From NCBI GenBank assembly GCA_021730905.1, contig JAKFYK010000040.1:1-64000 (forward strand): DNA of 64,000 nucleotides, given 5' to 3'. Positions within the stretch are counted from its first letter, which is position 1; each line of letters begins with the position of its first letter. The notes beneath the pieces are model-generated. The model searched no databases and was not told the origin of the DNA. It saw nothing but the letters and a program-made list of their open reading frames with translations. The position numbers and the translations under genes were made by a program. The stretch is from Betaproteobacteria bacterium. GTDB lineage: Bacteria; Pseudomonadota; Gammaproteobacteria; Burkholderiales; SG8-41. Of the stretch, positions 17,285 through 25,780 are shown piece after piece.

Positions 17285-18192
17285 CGCATTTGGCGGTCAG
17301 CGGGTTGCGCAAATCCTATGATGGCCGCGAGGTCGTTGCAGGCGTTGATTTCGAATTGGCACCCGGAGAATGTTTTGGCCTGCTCGGCCCCAATGGCGCA
17401 GGCAAAACCACCACGCTGCGTCTCGCGCTGGGACTCGCGCAACCCGACAGCGGCTGCATCACCCTGCTGGGTCACAACGTTGCCACGCACGCGCGCGAGG
17501 CGCGCGCACGCGTCGGCGTAGTCCCGCAGCTCGACAATCTCGACCCTGATTTTACGGTGCGTGAAAACCTCCTCGTCTATGGACGTTATTTCGGCATGAC
17601 ACGTGCCGGTGTAGAACGGCGCATCCCCGAATTGCTGGATTACGCGGAGTTGACCGCGCGTGCCGATGCGCGCATTCAAACACTGTCCGGCGGCATGAAG
17701 CGGCGGCTGACGCTGGCGCGCGCATTGATCAACGACCCTGATTTGCTGTTTCTGGACGAGCCGACTACCGGGCTTGATCCGCAGGCGCGGCACCTGATCT
17801 GGGAACGGCTGCGGCAACTCATGCTGCGCGGCAAAACGCTGCTGCTCACCACGCATTTCATGGAAGAAGCGGAGCGCTTGTGCCATCGCCTCGCCATCAT
17901 GGATCACGGGCGCATTATTTCCATCGGCACGCCGCGCGAACTGATCGCGGCCAATATCGAACCGGAGGTGCTTGAAGTGTACGGCGATGGCGCCGATGAG
18001 TGGGCAGCGGCCGTCGGCAACAAACTCGCAGAACGCTGCGAAACGCATGGTGAAACTGTCTTTTGTTATGCGCGCGACGCGCACGCCCTCGTCGCCGACC
18101 TGGCAGATCGCAACGACATACGTTACCTGCACCGCCGCGCGAATCTTGAGGACGTGTTTCTCAAGCTCACCGGCCGCGAACTGCGAGACTGA
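17281..18192 (+). CDS. ABC transporter ATP-binding protein, NodI-like
   Basis: A 303-residue ATPase of the NodI / DRA subfamily that drives export together with an ABC-2 permease. Walker A is [16 protein letters not shown], the Q-loop is VVPQLDN, the signature is [16 protein letters not shown], Walker B is [13 protein letters not shown], and the switch histidine is in [14 protein letters not shown]. The C-terminal regulatory domain ends [15 protein letters not shown]. The track ORF starts 76 residues earlier in the hydrolase gene's shadow; the ATG at 17281 overlaps the hydrolase stop. The permease gene follows after 5 bp. Betaproteobacteria commonly carry this pair without nodulation genes; the cargo is unknown. 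Confidence 0.92.
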   Translation: MTHLAVSGLRKSYDGREVVAGVDFELAPGECFGLLGPNGAGKTTTLRLALGLAQPDSGCITLLGHNVATHAREARARVGVVPQLDNLDPDFTVRENLLVYGRYFGMTRAGVERRIPELLDYAELTARADARIQTLSGGMKRRLTLARALINDPDLLFLDEPTTGLDPQARHLIWERLRQLMLRGKTLLLTTHFMEEAERLCHRLAIMDHGRIISIGTPRELIAANIEPEVLEVYGDGADEWAAAVGNKLAERCETHGETVFCYARDAHALVADLADRNDIRYLHRRANLEDVFLKLTGRELRD

Positions 18193-18197
18193 TCGCC

Positions 18198-18974
18198 ATG
18201 ACCACCACCTCAGCGGCATTCAGCCTGCGCTTCATCCACGTATGGCGGCGCAACCTGCTGGTGTGGCGCAAACTCGCAATACCCTCGGTACTGGGCAATC
18301 TCGCCGACCCGCTGCTCTACATGGTGGGACTCGGCTATGGCCTTGGCAGCATGCTGCCGCAGATGCAGGGCGTGAGTTACGTGGCGTTTCTGGCCGGCGG
18401 CGTGGTGTGTTCCTCGACCATGATGACAGCCTCGTTTGAAGCCATGTACTCGGCGTTTTCGCGCATGCACGTGCAGCGCACCTGGGATGCGATTATCAAT
18501 GCACCGTTGACGCTCGACGATGTGGTGCTGGGCGAACTCGTTTGGGCGGCTAGCAAAAGCGTGCTCTCGGGTTGCGCGGTGTTGGTTGTCGCAACCACGC
18601 TCGGACTTGTCGGATCATCCTTGGCACTGCTCATCGTTCCGGTGATACTGCTCACCGGCCTGGTATTCGCCGGGCTGGGCCTGATCATTACGGCATTGTC
18701 GCCCAGCTATGATTTCTTCATGTATTACTTCACGCTCGCCATCACGCCTATGATGCTGCTGTGCGGCGTGTTCTTTCCGCTCGAACAATTGCCTGGCGTG
18801 GCGCAAGCAGCGGCGCAGGTGCTGCCGCTGTCACACGCCGTAGCACTGTCGCGTCCGCTGATGAACGGCGTGCTGCCCGATCACGCCTGGCTGCATGCGC
18901 TGGTGCTGGCGCTTTACGCCGGTGTAAGCTACAGCGTGGCGCGCCACTTGTTGAAAAAAAGAATTCTCAAGTAA
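18198..18974 (+). CDS. ABC-2 type permease, NodJ-like
   Basis: A 258-residue membrane subunit with six predicted helices. Features of the NodJ/ABC-2 family include the cytoplasmic opening RFIHVWRRNLLVWRKLAIPSVLGNLADPLLYMVGLGYGLG, the segment FSRMHVQRTWDAIINAPLTLDDVVLGE, and FYFTLAITPMMLLCGVFFPLEQLPG. Length equals NodJ. With the NodI-like ATPase it should form an inner-membrane exporter, probably for a lipid-linked or amphipathic glycan-like compound by analogy. It ends 6 bp before hemJ. No nodulation or glycan genes lie next to it, so cargo cannot be inferred. Confidence 0.9.
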   Translation: MTTTSAAFSLRFIHVWRRNLLVWRKLAIPSVLGNLADPLLYMVGLGYGLGSMLPQMQGVSYVAFLAGGVVCSSTMMTASFEAMYSAFSRMHVQRTWDAIINAPLTLDDVVLGELVWAASKSVLSGCAVLVVATTLGLVGSSLALLIVPVILLTGLVFAGLGLIITALSPSYDFFMYYFTLAITPMMLLCGVFFPLEQLPGVAQAAAQVLPLSHAVALSRPLMNGVLPDHAWLHALVLALYAGVSYSVARHLLKKRILK

Positions 18975-18980
18975 ACCAAT

Positions 18981-19391
18981 ATGTTATGGATTAAAACGCT
19001 GCATATCGTATTCGTCACTGCCTGGTTCGCGGGGCTGTTCTATTTGCCGCGCATCCTGGTCAATCTGGCGATGGAGACGGACGCGGCAGCCAATGCCCGT
19101 CTGTTGACGATGGCGCGCAAGCTCTACCGCTTCATGACGCTGTTGGCAATTCCCGCGCTGGGATTCGGCGTGTGGCTGTGGCTTGGCTACGGAATCAGCG
19201 GCGGCTGGCTGCATGCCAAGCTGGCGCTGGTGGCGCTGCTGGCCGGTTATCACCATGCTTGTCAACGGCTGCTGCAGAAATTTGAGCAGTGCCGCAACAC
19301 GCGCACACATGTATGGTTTCGCTGGTTTAATGAAGTACCGGTGATTATTTTGCTGCTGATTGTCATCCTGGTTGTGGTCAAGCCGTTTTGA
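18981..19391 (+). CDS. hemJ: HemJ-type protoporphyrinogen IX oxidase
   Basis: A 136-residue four-helix membrane protein of the HemJ (UPF0093) family, which oxidises protoporphyrinogen IX in heme synthesis. Family residues are seen in LWIKTLHIVFVTAWFAGLFYLPRILVNLA (His8 conserved), LLTMARKLYRFMTLLAIPALGFGVWLWLGY and GWLHAKLALVALLAGYHHACQRLL (conserved Lys). Helix four is VPVIILLLIVILVVVKPF. It is slightly shorter than many HemJ proteins but has the full core. It lies between nodJ-like and HIRAN genes, with no other heme gene in the window. CopD-like annotation is the alternative name for this family. Confidence 0.85.
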   Translation: MLWIKTLHIVFVTAWFAGLFYLPRILVNLAMETDAAANARLLTMARKLYRFMTLLAIPALGFGVWLWLGYGISGGWLHAKLALVALLAGYHHACQRLLQKFEQCRNTRTHVWFRWFNEVPVIILLLIVILVVVKPF

Positions 19392-19396
19392 TTTTC

Positions 19397-19762
19397 ATGC
19401 GACTTTATATTGCGCTGCTAATGCTGGCTTTGCTGCCGAAAGCTGTTCACGCCGAAGCCAGCATCATTGTGCAGCAATCGCCTCTGGCAGGCTTTCAGTT
19501 TTGCGATGGCAAAGCGCGGTGGGATGAGATGAAGCCTGGCGACACGCTGACCCTGGTGCGGGAACGCGACAATCCGCACGACGCCAACGCCGTGCGCATC
19601 GAGTGGAACGGCAGCCGGCTCGGCTATATTCCGCGCCGCGAAAACGCCGATGTCGCGCGGCAAATGGATCGCGGCGCGCCAGTCAAGGCGCGCATCGTCA
19701 AACTGACTCAGGCGCGTAACCCCTGGCAGCGTATTTTGTTCGAGGTCTACGTTGATCTGTAA
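19397..19762 (+). CDS. secreted HIRAN-domain protein
   Basis: A 121-residue protein with a signal peptide (MRLYIALLMLALLPKAVHAEA) followed by a single HIRAN domain: LAGFQFCDGK, the signature GDTLTLVRERDNPHDANAVRIEW, and RLGYIPRRENADVARQMDRG. HIRAN domains in eukaryotic HLTF bind 3' DNA ends; bacterial single-domain proteins are widespread and uncharacterised. An exported HIRAN protein is difficult to reconcile with intracellular DNA binding. The track start is a TTG overlapping the hemJ stop; ATG 19397 is preferred because the signal peptide begins there. It is likely cotranscribed with hemJ. Confidence 0.82.
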   Translation: MRLYIALLMLALLPKAVHAEASIIVQQSPLAGFQFCDGKARWDEMKPGDTLTLVRERDNPHDANAVRIEWNGSRLGYIPRRENADVARQMDRGAPVKARIVKLTQARNPWQRILFEVYVDL

Positions 19763-19780
19763 TGCCTCAGTGAAAAGCGT

Positions 19781-20974
19781 GTGAACCAGATGCCTGGAAG
19801 CGCGCATTTTTTTGCGAGCTGTCCGCGCGGGCTTGAGTCTGTGCTCGCCAGGGAACTCACGGCGCTGGCTGCATCCGACGTCAAAGCGGTCGATGGCGGC
19901 GTGCATTTCTCGGGTGCGCTCGCGCTGGGTTACGCCGCCAACCTGCACAGCCGCGTGGCAAGCCGCGTGTTATGGCGTGTCGGCCAGTCGCGCTACCGTA
20001 CTGATCAGGATATTTACGATGTCTCGCGCCGGCTCGATTGGCCGGCATGGTTCAGCGTGGATCGCACTTTGCGGGTGAACGTGTCCGCGATAAAAGCGCC
20101 GGTAAAAAGCCTCGATTTCATTACGCTGCGTATCAAGGACGCGATCTGCGACGCTTTTCGCGCGCACAACGGCGGGCGGCCCAGCATCGATACCCACGCG
20201 CCGGATGTGCGCGTGCATGCGTTTCTCACCGCAAGCGATCTCACGCTGTATCTCGACACCTCTGGCGAACCCCTGTTCAAGCGCGGTTACCGGCGCGAGG
20301 CGGGTGATGCGCCGCTGCGCGAAAATCTTGCTGCGGGCATGCTGGCGCTATCAGGCTGGACGCCTGACGTTGCGCTGCTCGATCCGATGTGTGGCAGTGG
20401 CACTATCCTGTGCGAAGCCGCGCAGATGGCGGCAAACCGCGCGCCCGGTATTGGCCGCGCCTTTGGCTTCGAAAAGTTCCTGAATTTCGATGCTCAAACC
20501 TGGGATGCACTGCGAAACATCGCTTACGCATCTGAAAATAACTCAATAAAAACAAATATTTACGGATCGGACCTGCGAGGCGATGCACTGCAGCTTGCAC
20601 GCGCCAATCTTGAGGAGCTCGACCTGGTTACCAAGGTCACGTTAAAGCAAGCCAACGTGTTTGAAATGCCGCCCCCCGCCCCATCGGGCATCATCGTCAC
20701 CAATCCGCCCTATGGCGTGCGCATGGAGGATCGCGACGACCTCGCCGCGTTCTATCCCAAATTGGGTGACGCGTTGAAGAAAAATTTCAGTGGCTGGACA
20801 GCTTACATCCTGTCATCGGACATGCAGCTCGCGAAGCGTATCGGCTTGGCCGCGTCAAAGCGCACGCCGCTGTTCAACGGCGCACTGGAATGCCGGCTGT
20901 TTGAATACAAGCTGGTAGCCGGCAGCATGCGGCGCGCGAAGCCGGCGCCAGTTGCCACGCCGGTGCAGGATTAG
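19781..20974 (+). CDS. THUMP-domain RNA methyltransferase (RlmL/YpsC-like)
   Basis: A 397-residue protein. An N-terminal ferredoxin-like and THUMP region opens FFASCPRGLESVLARELTAL, and a class I methyltransferase domain follows. SAM motif I is LLDPMCGSGTILCEAAQMA, and the catalytic N-guanine motif is IIVTNPPYGVRMED. The length and order match the stand-alone RlmL-like (YpsC) enzymes that form m2G in 23S rRNA, without the fused RlmK part of E. coli RlmKL. The start may be GTG 19781 or ATG 19790; neither has a clear ribosome site. The stretch NNSIKTNIYGSD lies in a copy of the AT-rich dispersed repeat (20535-20563). It converges with the TauE-like gene, overlapping by 4 bp. Confidence 0.88.
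   Translation: MNQMPGSAHFFASCPRGLESVLARELTALAASDVKAVDGGVHFSGALALGYAANLHSRVASRVLWRVGQSRYRTDQDIYDVSRRLDWPAWFSVDRTLRVNVSAIKAPVKSLDFITLRIKDAICDAFRAHNGGRPSIDTHAPDVRVHAFLTASDLTLYLDTSGEPLFKRGYRREAGDAPLRENLAAGMLALSGWTPDVALLDPMCGSGTILCEAAQMAANRAPGIGRAFGFEKFLNFDAQTWDALRNIAYASENNSIKTNIYGSDLRGDALQLARANLEELDLVTKVTLKQANVFEMPPPAPSGIIVTNPPYGVRMEDRDDLAAFYPKLGDALKKNFSGWTAYILSSDMQLAKRIGLAASKRTPLFNGALECRLFEYKLVAGSMRRAKPAPVATPVQD
20535..20563 (-). repeat. dispersed AT-rich repeat, copy 3 (inside RNA methyltransferase)
   Basis: On the minus strand it reads GTAAATATTTGTTTTTATTG then AGTTATTTT, nearly identical to the copy at 8183 over the first 21 bases. It lies within coding sequence, just after the FGFEKFLNFDAQTWD part of the methyltransferase. 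Confidence 0.62.
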
Positions 20975-21714
20975 CCGGCAGCGCGCGCCAGCAGCGACAC
21001 GCCGATCAGCATCAGCAGCGCGCTCACCAGCTTGGATACCTGCGAACGTGACACACGCGCGTGCAACCGATTGCCGAGCCACAACCCCGCAAACATAATA
21101 GGCGCGAGCACCGCGAAGCCGATCACGCACTTCCACAGCATGAATCCGCCCGCGATAAATACCAGCAGGCGTATCGAGGTGGACAGCAGCACCATATTGG
21201 ACAGCGTGGCTCGCAGCACGGACTTGTCGGCGCACCGCCGCGACAGATAGACCGCATACGGCGGCGCGCCCACGCCGAACAGCGTGCCCATGGCGCCGCC
21301 GGCGAATCCGGAAACAGGCGCCCAGTGCCGGCTGATCATGGTCGCGGTTTCTCCCTCGCGCAGCGCATAAATCGCATACGCCACCAGCAGTAAACCGAAT
21401 CCGGCCAAGGTGGCGTTGCGCGGCAACCACACCAGCAGCACCACGCCGACCACCGCGCCGATCAGCGAAAACGGCGCCATCCATTTGAGTTCCGTAATAT
21501 CGGCATCGCGCGAGAATCGTCTGCCCAACGCCAGCGACGCCAGCACATCCAGCAACACGCACAGCGGCAGCACGAACTCCAGGGGGAAAAAATGCGACAA
21601 CACCGACGTGGTGAACAGCGCGGCGCCGAACGCGGTAACCCCAAAAATGACGTACGCGCCGAACGTCACCACGGCGGCGATGACAAAGGTCTCGAGATCA
21701 AAGGGAATATTCAA
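20971..21714 (-). CDS. TauE/SafE family membrane permease
   Basis: A 247-residue protein with about eight hydrophobic segments in two related halves. The N-terminal half has FGAYVIFGVTAFGAALF and LPLCVLLDVLASLALGRR, and the C-terminal half has FAGGAMGTLFGVGAPPYAVYL. These match the TauE/SafE (sulfite exporter) family motif pattern with its Gly-rich repeats. Proteins of this group export sulfite, sulfoacetate or other organic anions; the substrate here is open. It lies downstream of pilU on the same strand but behind a terminator. Its end overlaps the convergent methyltransferase gene by 4 bp. Confidence 0.85.
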   Translation of the reverse strand: MNIPFDLETFVIAAVVTFGAYVIFGVTAFGAALFTTSVLSHFFPLEFVLPLCVLLDVLASLALGRRFSRDADITELKWMAPFSLIGAVVGVVLLVWLPRNATLAGFGLLLVAYAIYALREGETATMISRHWAPVSGFAGGAMGTLFGVGAPPYAVYLSRRCADKSVLRATLSNMVLLSTSIRLLVFIAGGFMLWKCVIGFAVLAPIMFAGLWLGNRLHARVSRSQVSKLVSALLMLIGVSLLARAAG

Positions 21715-21717
21715 GAA

Positions 21718-21748
21718 GCAAAAACGCCGGCTTTGACCCCGGCGTTTG
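21718..21748 (-). terminator. rho-independent terminator after pilU
   Basis: On the minus strand, AAACGCCGG / CCGGCGTTT with an 8-base loop is followed by TTGC. The stem is strong and the T-run short. It stands between the pilU stop and the start of the TauE-like gene and should separate the two. Confidence 0.75.
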
Positions 21749-21772
21749 CCCGTACATCAGCGGCGTGCGTGA

Positions 21773-22909
21773 TCAGGTGATTTGCAGATGTTCAATGCCG
21801 GTCATGACGTCCCGATCCTTGGCTTCCTTGCCCTGGAGTTTGATCATCAGCCGCAGTTCATTGAGCGAATCGGCATTGCGCAACGCATCCTCGTAACTGA
21901 CGAGACCGCCTTCATACAGATCGAACAGCGCCTGGTCGAAGGTCTGCATGCCGAGTTCACGCGATTTCTTCATAATTTCCTTGATCTCATGCACCTCACC
22001 CTTGAAGATCAAATCGGAGATCAGCGGCGAATTGAGCATGATCTCCACCGCCGCCGCGCGTCCTTTGCCGTCGCGCTTGGGCAGCAGGCGCTGTGACACG
22101 ATGCCGCGCAGGTTCAGCGACAGATCCATCAGCAGTTGGTGCCGGCGTTCTTCCGGGAAGAAGTTGATGATGCGATCCAGCGCCTGGTTGGCGCTGTTCG
22201 CGTGCAGCGTTGCCATGCACAGGTGGCCGGTTTCAGCAAAGGCAATGGCGTAATCCATGGTGTCGCGGTCGCGAATCTCGCCGATCAGAATTACATCAGG
22301 CGCCTGACGCAGGGTATTCTTCAGCGCCGCGTGCCATGAATCAGTGTCCACGCCGACTTCGCGCTGCGTGATGACGCAATTCTTGTGTTCATGCACAAAC
22401 TCGATCGGGTCTTCGATGGTAATGATGTGCCCGTGACTGTTCTCGTTGCGGTGCCCGACCATCGCCGCCAGCGAGGTTGACTTGCCCGATCCCGTGCCGC
22501 CGACCATGATCACTAGTCCGCGCTTGGTCATCACCACTTCCTTCAGCACGCCCGGCAACCCGAGTTCGTCGAAATTCGGTATTTTCGCCACGATAGTGCG
22601 CAGCACCATGCCCACACGCCCCTGCTGCACGAAGGCGCTCACGCGGAAGCGTCCGATGCCGCCAGGGCTGATCGCGAAATTGCATTCCTTGGTGGATTCG
22701 AATTCTGCCGACTGCTTGTCGTTCATCATGGCGGCGGCCAGATCCGCCGTGTGCTGCGCGGTCAGCGCCTGATTGGCAACCGGCGTCATCTTGCCGTCGA
22801 GCTTGATCGCAGGCGGGAAACCTGCCGTGATGAACAGATCGGACGCCTTCTTCGAGACCATTGCTCGCAGCAGGTCGTGCATGAATTTAACACCCTGGTC
22901 TCTGTCCAT
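21773..22909 (-). CDS. pilU: type IV pilus retraction ATPase PilU
   Basis: A 378-residue hexameric secretion-type ATPase. The N-terminal PAS-like domain contains KKASDLFITAGFPPAIKLDGKMTPV. Walker A is MVGGTGSGKSTSLAAMVGHRN, the Asp box is HIITIEDPIEFVHEHKNCVITQREVG, Walker B is DVILIGEIRDRDTMDYA, and the His box is GHLCMATLHANSANQALDRI. The sequence LNLRGIVSQRLLPKRDGKGR and length mark it as PilU rather than PilT. It assists PilT in depolymerising type IV pili. It is next to pilT on the same strand with 79 bp between, which is the common arrangement. No pilin or assembly gene is in the window. Confidence 0.95.
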   Translation of the reverse strand: MDRDQGVKFMHDLLRAMVSKKASDLFITAGFPPAIKLDGKMTPVANQALTAQHTADLAAAMMNDKQSAEFESTKECNFAISPGGIGRFRVSAFVQQGRVGMVLRTIVAKIPNFDELGLPGVLKEVVMTKRGLVIMVGGTGSGKSTSLAAMVGHRNENSHGHIITIEDPIEFVHEHKNCVITQREVGVDTDSWHAALKNTLRQAPDVILIGEIRDRDTMDYAIAFAETGHLCMATLHANSANQALDRIINFFPEERRHQLLMDLSLNLRGIVSQRLLPKRDGKGRAAAVEIMLNSPLISDLIFKGEVHEIKEIMKKSRELGMQTFDQALFDLYEGGLVSYEDALRNADSLNELRLMIKLQGKEAKDRDVMTGIEHLQIT

Positions 22910-22988
22910 CCGTGTCTCCCGCGTTCAATGATGTAAGTGGGTTAGGTAACGAAAGCACCTGATTTACGTAACTAAGTATCGCAACCGC

Positions 22989-24029
22989 TTAGTTGAAATT
23001 GTCCTTGTTCGCCGCCTTATTGCGCGCCTCTTCCTTGCTGATGACATTGCGCTTGACCAGATCCGTCAGGTTCTGATCGAGGGTCTGCATGCCGAGTTGC
23101 GCGCCGGTCTGAATCGCTGAATACATCTGCGCCACTTTGCCTTCGCGTATCAGGTTGCGGATCGCCGGCGTGCCGACCATGATCTCGTGCGCAGCGACGC
23201 GGCTGGTGCCGTCCTTGGTTTTAAGCAGCGTCTGCGAAATGACCGCGCGCAGCGATTCCGACAGCATCGCGCGCATCATTTCCTTTTCTTCCGCCGGGAA
23301 CACGTCGATGATGCGGTCGATGGTCTTGGCCGCCGAACTGGTATGCAGCGTGCCAAACACCAAGTGGCCGGTCTCGGCAGCGGTCATCGCAAGACGTATG
23401 GTTTCCAGATCGCGCATCTCGCCCACCAGAATAATATCCGGGTCTTCACGCAGCGCCGAGCGCAGCGCATTGGCGAACGACAGCGTATGCGGCCCGACTT
23501 CGCGCTGGTTCATCAGGCATTTCTTGGATTCGTGCACGAACTCGATCGGATCTTCAACGGTGAGGATATGGCCGTATTCGTTTTCGTTGACGTGGTTGAC
23601 CATCGCCGCCAGCGTCGTCGACTTGCCGGAACCGGTGGGACCGGTCACCAGCACCACGCCGCGCGGCTGGTTGGCAATTTCGCCGAACACCTTGGGCGCC
23701 TTCAGGTCTTCCAGCGAAAGCACTTTCGACGGAATGGTACGAAACACGCCGCCCGCGCCGCGATTCTGGTTAAATGCATTGACGCGAAAGCGCGCCAGAT
23801 TGGGAATCTCAAACGAAAAATCGCATTCGAGATTTTCTTCGTAGAACTTGCGCTGGCCGTCGTTCATGATGTCGTACACCATGGCATGCACGTCCTTGTG
23901 CTCCAGCGGCGGCAGATTGATGCGCCGGATGTCGCCGTGCACACGGATCATCGGGGGCAGGCCCGAGGACAGATGCAGGTCGGAAGCTTTGTTCTTGACT
24001 ACGAAGGCCAGCAGCTCGGAGATGTCCAT
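22989..24029 (-). CDS. pilT: type IV pilus retraction ATPase PilT
   Basis: A 346-residue ATPase that powers pilus retraction and twitching. It has the PilT opening MDISELLAFVVKNKASDLHLSSGLPPMIRVHGDIRRI, Walker A VTGPTGSGKSTTLAAMV, the Asp box ILTVEDPIEFVHESKKCLMNQREVG, Walker B DIILVGEMRDLETIRLA and the AIRNLIREGK segment conserved at its C-terminus. The ATG at 24029 has AGGGAAA 9 nt upstream. It diverges from yggS, as in many proteobacteria; a strong GC hairpin lies between the two. Confidence 0.96.
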   Translation of the reverse strand: MDISELLAFVVKNKASDLHLSSGLPPMIRVHGDIRRINLPPLEHKDVHAMVYDIMNDGQRKFYEENLECDFSFEIPNLARFRVNAFNQNRGAGGVFRTIPSKVLSLEDLKAPKVFGEIANQPRGVVLVTGPTGSGKSTTLAAMVNHVNENEYGHILTVEDPIEFVHESKKCLMNQREVGPHTLSFANALRSALREDPDIILVGEMRDLETIRLAMTAAETGHLVFGTLHTSSAAKTIDRIIDVFPAEEKEMMRAMLSESLRAVISQTLLKTKDGTSRVAAHEIMVGTPAIRNLIREGKVAQMYSAIQTGAQLGMQTLDQNLTDLVKRNVISKEEARNKAANKDNFN

Positions 24030-24065
24030 TATAATTTCCCTGAAAAGCCTGAATCCAGTTGTACT

Positions 24066-24087
24066 GCAGCGGCCCCCCGGCCGCTGC
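24066..24087. repeat. perfect GC hairpin between pilT and yggS
   Basis: GCAGCGGCC / GGCCGCTGC with a CCCC loop gives a nine-base-pair perfect stem in the divergent gap. There is no T-run on either side, so it is not an intrinsic terminator. It may be a regulator site or an mRNA leader structure. Confidence 0.6.
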
Positions 24088-24142
24088 GCAAACTAAGGTA
24101 TTGATTCTACGCCAATCCGGCTATGGCACGCACCCGCAAATT

Positions 24143-24826
24143 ATGACGCCAATTTCCGCCAACTTGCAAGCCGTAAAGACGCGCATGGCGGCGGCAGCGC
24201 GCGCAGCGGGCCGTCCCGCGGAATCCATCACCTTGCTTGCCGTGAGCAAAACCTTCGACACCGCGCGGATTCGCGAGTGTCACGCCGCCGGACAGCGCGC
24301 GTTCGGCGAAAACTACGTGCAGGAAGCGCTGGGCAAAATAGCCGCCCTGGCGGACTGCGACATGGCGTGGCACATGATCGGCCCGATTCAGAGCAACAAG
24401 ACCCGCGCCATCGCCGAACACTTCCAATGGGTACACAGCGTCGAACGGGACAAAATCGCGCTGCGCCTGAACGCGTCGAGGCCCGCCGATTTGCCGCCGC
24501 TCAATATCTGCATACAAGTCAATGTCAGCGGGGAAACCAGCAAGTCCGGCATCGGGCCGGGCATGGAAATCGCGCTCGCCGACGTCATCTCGAATCTGCC
24601 GCGCCTGCGGCTGCGCGGATTGATGGCCGTCCCTGAACCGACATCGGACACGACGCTGCGGCGGCAGCGGTTTGCACAACTGCGCGAAATGCACGAAAAC
24701 CTGATGGCGCGCGGGCACGCACTCGACACGCTGTCGATGGGCATGTCGGACGACATGGAAGAGGCCATCGCCGAAGGCGCGACGATGGTGCGCATCGGCA
24801 CAGCCATCTTCGGCGCAAGAACATAA
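24143..24826 (+). CDS. yggS: PLP homeostasis protein YggS
   Basis: A 227-residue PLP-binding protein with an alanine-racemase-like barrel, which has no enzyme activity in known members and balances vitamin B6 and amino-acid pools. The PLP lysine is in LLAVSKTFDTARI, and family signatures are FGENYVQEALGKI, WHMIGPIQSNKTRAI, IQVNVSGETSKSGI and LSMGMSDDMEEAIAEGATMVRIGTAIFG. The true start is ATG 24143; the track ORF adds 28 residues from the pilT-yggS gap. It is followed by proC, the usual pairing. Confidence 0.95.
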   Translation: MTPISANLQAVKTRMAAAARAAGRPAESITLLAVSKTFDTARIRECHAAGQRAFGENYVQEALGKIAALADCDMAWHMIGPIQSNKTRAIAEHFQWVHSVERDKIALRLNASRPADLPPLNICIQVNVSGETSKSGIGPGMEIALADVISNLPRLRLRGLMAVPEPTSDTTLRRQRFAQLREMHENLMARGHALDTLSMGMSDDMEEAIAEGATMVRIGTAIFGART

Positions 24827-24829
24827 GTC

Positions 24830-24905
24830 GTGAAAAAGAAGGGGTGAAATGTGAACAGTAACCGCTCGTGGCGCGCTACCATTGCAATCGCCCTTCACTC
24901 CTCAC
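24830..24905. repeat. phased-unit intergenic hairpin (7-nt units)
   Basis: Starting 4 bp after the yggS stop are five consecutive 7-mers: GTGAAAA, AGAAGGG, GTGAAAT, GTGAACA and GTAACCG. The right side reads CCTTCAC and TCCTCAC head to tail. The sides pair imperfectly and fill the gap before proC. Confidence 0.5.
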
Positions 24906-24917
24906 TGCCCTAACCAA

Positions 24918-25730
24918 ATGAACATCACCTTCATCGGCGGCGGCAACATGGCGACCGCGATCATCGGCGGTCTCCTGCAACGCCAGTGGGACCCAAAGCA
25001 ACTATGTGTTGTCGAAATCATGGCTGCTGCGCGCGAAAAGCTCGAACAGACGTACCAAGTCCGGACTTTCCCCGCCGTGAATGCCGAATCGATGCAATCC
25101 GATTGCGTGATACTGGCAATAAAACCTCAGCAGATGCATGAAGTGGCGGCGCAGCTCGCACCGTTGATCGGTGGTGCGCTGGTGATTTCTATAGCGGCCG
25201 GCATACGCGGCACAGACCTGTCGCGCTGGCTCGGCAATCACCAACGCATCGTGCGTGTGATGCCCAATACGCCGGCGCTGCTGCTGGCCGGCGTATCCGG
25301 CCTCTACGCCATGCCGGGCGTTGCCAACGCTGACCGCAATCGTACCGAAGACATCATGGGCGCGGTCGGCGCCACGGTATGGGTGGAGCGCGAAGAAGAC
25401 ATCGATACCGTGACCGCGGTGTCCGGCAGCGGTCCCGCGTATGTGTTTTACTTCATCGAAGCGCTGGAGCTGGCGGCACGCGAGCTCGGCATGAACGCCG
25501 ATGCGGCAAGACAGCTCGCAGTCACTACATTTACCGGCGCATCCAAACTCGCGGCGCACAGCACGGAAGATGCGGCAACGCTGCGCGCGCGCGTGACCTC
25601 GAAAGGCGGCACCACCGAGCGCGCCATCGCATCCATGGAAAACGACCACATCAGAGCCGCGATCGTGCGCGCGGTGAAAGCCGCTGCGGATCGTTCGCGC
25701 GAACTGGGCGACGAATTGGGGCGCGGGTGA
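24918..25730 (+). CDS. proC: pyrroline-5-carboxylate reductase
   Basis: A 270-residue enzyme that reduces pyrroline-5-carboxylate to proline with NAD(P)H. The dinucleotide motif ITFIGGGNMATAIIGGLL is at the N-terminus. The conserved C-terminal signature covers AVSGSGPAYVFYFIEALELAA, then FTGASKLAAHS and VTSKGGTTERAIASMENDHIRAAI. The true start is ATG 24918; the track ORF adds a spurious leader. It is followed by yggT after 47 bp containing an AT-rich dispersed repeat. Confidence 0.95.
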   Translation: MNITFIGGGNMATAIIGGLLQRQWDPKQLCVVEIMAAAREKLEQTYQVRTFPAVNAESMQSDCVILAIKPQQMHEVAAQLAPLIGGALVISIAAGIRGTDLSRWLGNHQRIVRVMPNTPALLLAGVSGLYAMPGVANADRNRTEDIMGAVGATVWVEREEDIDTVTAVSGSGPAYVFYFIEALELAARELGMNADAARQLAVTTFTGASKLAAHSTEDAATLRARVTSKGGTTERAIASMENDHIRAAIVRAVKAAADRSRELGDELGRG

Positions 25731-25750
25731 CTGGATTCCGATCGGAATAT

Positions 25751-25780
25751 ATAACTATATGTTTTTAAAGTATTTTTATG
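25751..25780 (+). repeat. dispersed AT-rich repeat, copy 4 (ends at yggT start codon)
   Basis: Reads ATAACTATATGTTTTTAAAG then TATTTTTATG. Its last three bases are the yggT ATG, so the repeat supplies the whole ribosome-binding region, in which no good Shine-Dalgarno exists. Confidence 0.65.

Noticed and set aside
17281-18974. Evidence for symbiosis (NodI/NodJ names)
   Set aside because: No nod, nif or fix gene is present; NodIJ-like pairs are common in non-symbiotic betaproteobacteria.
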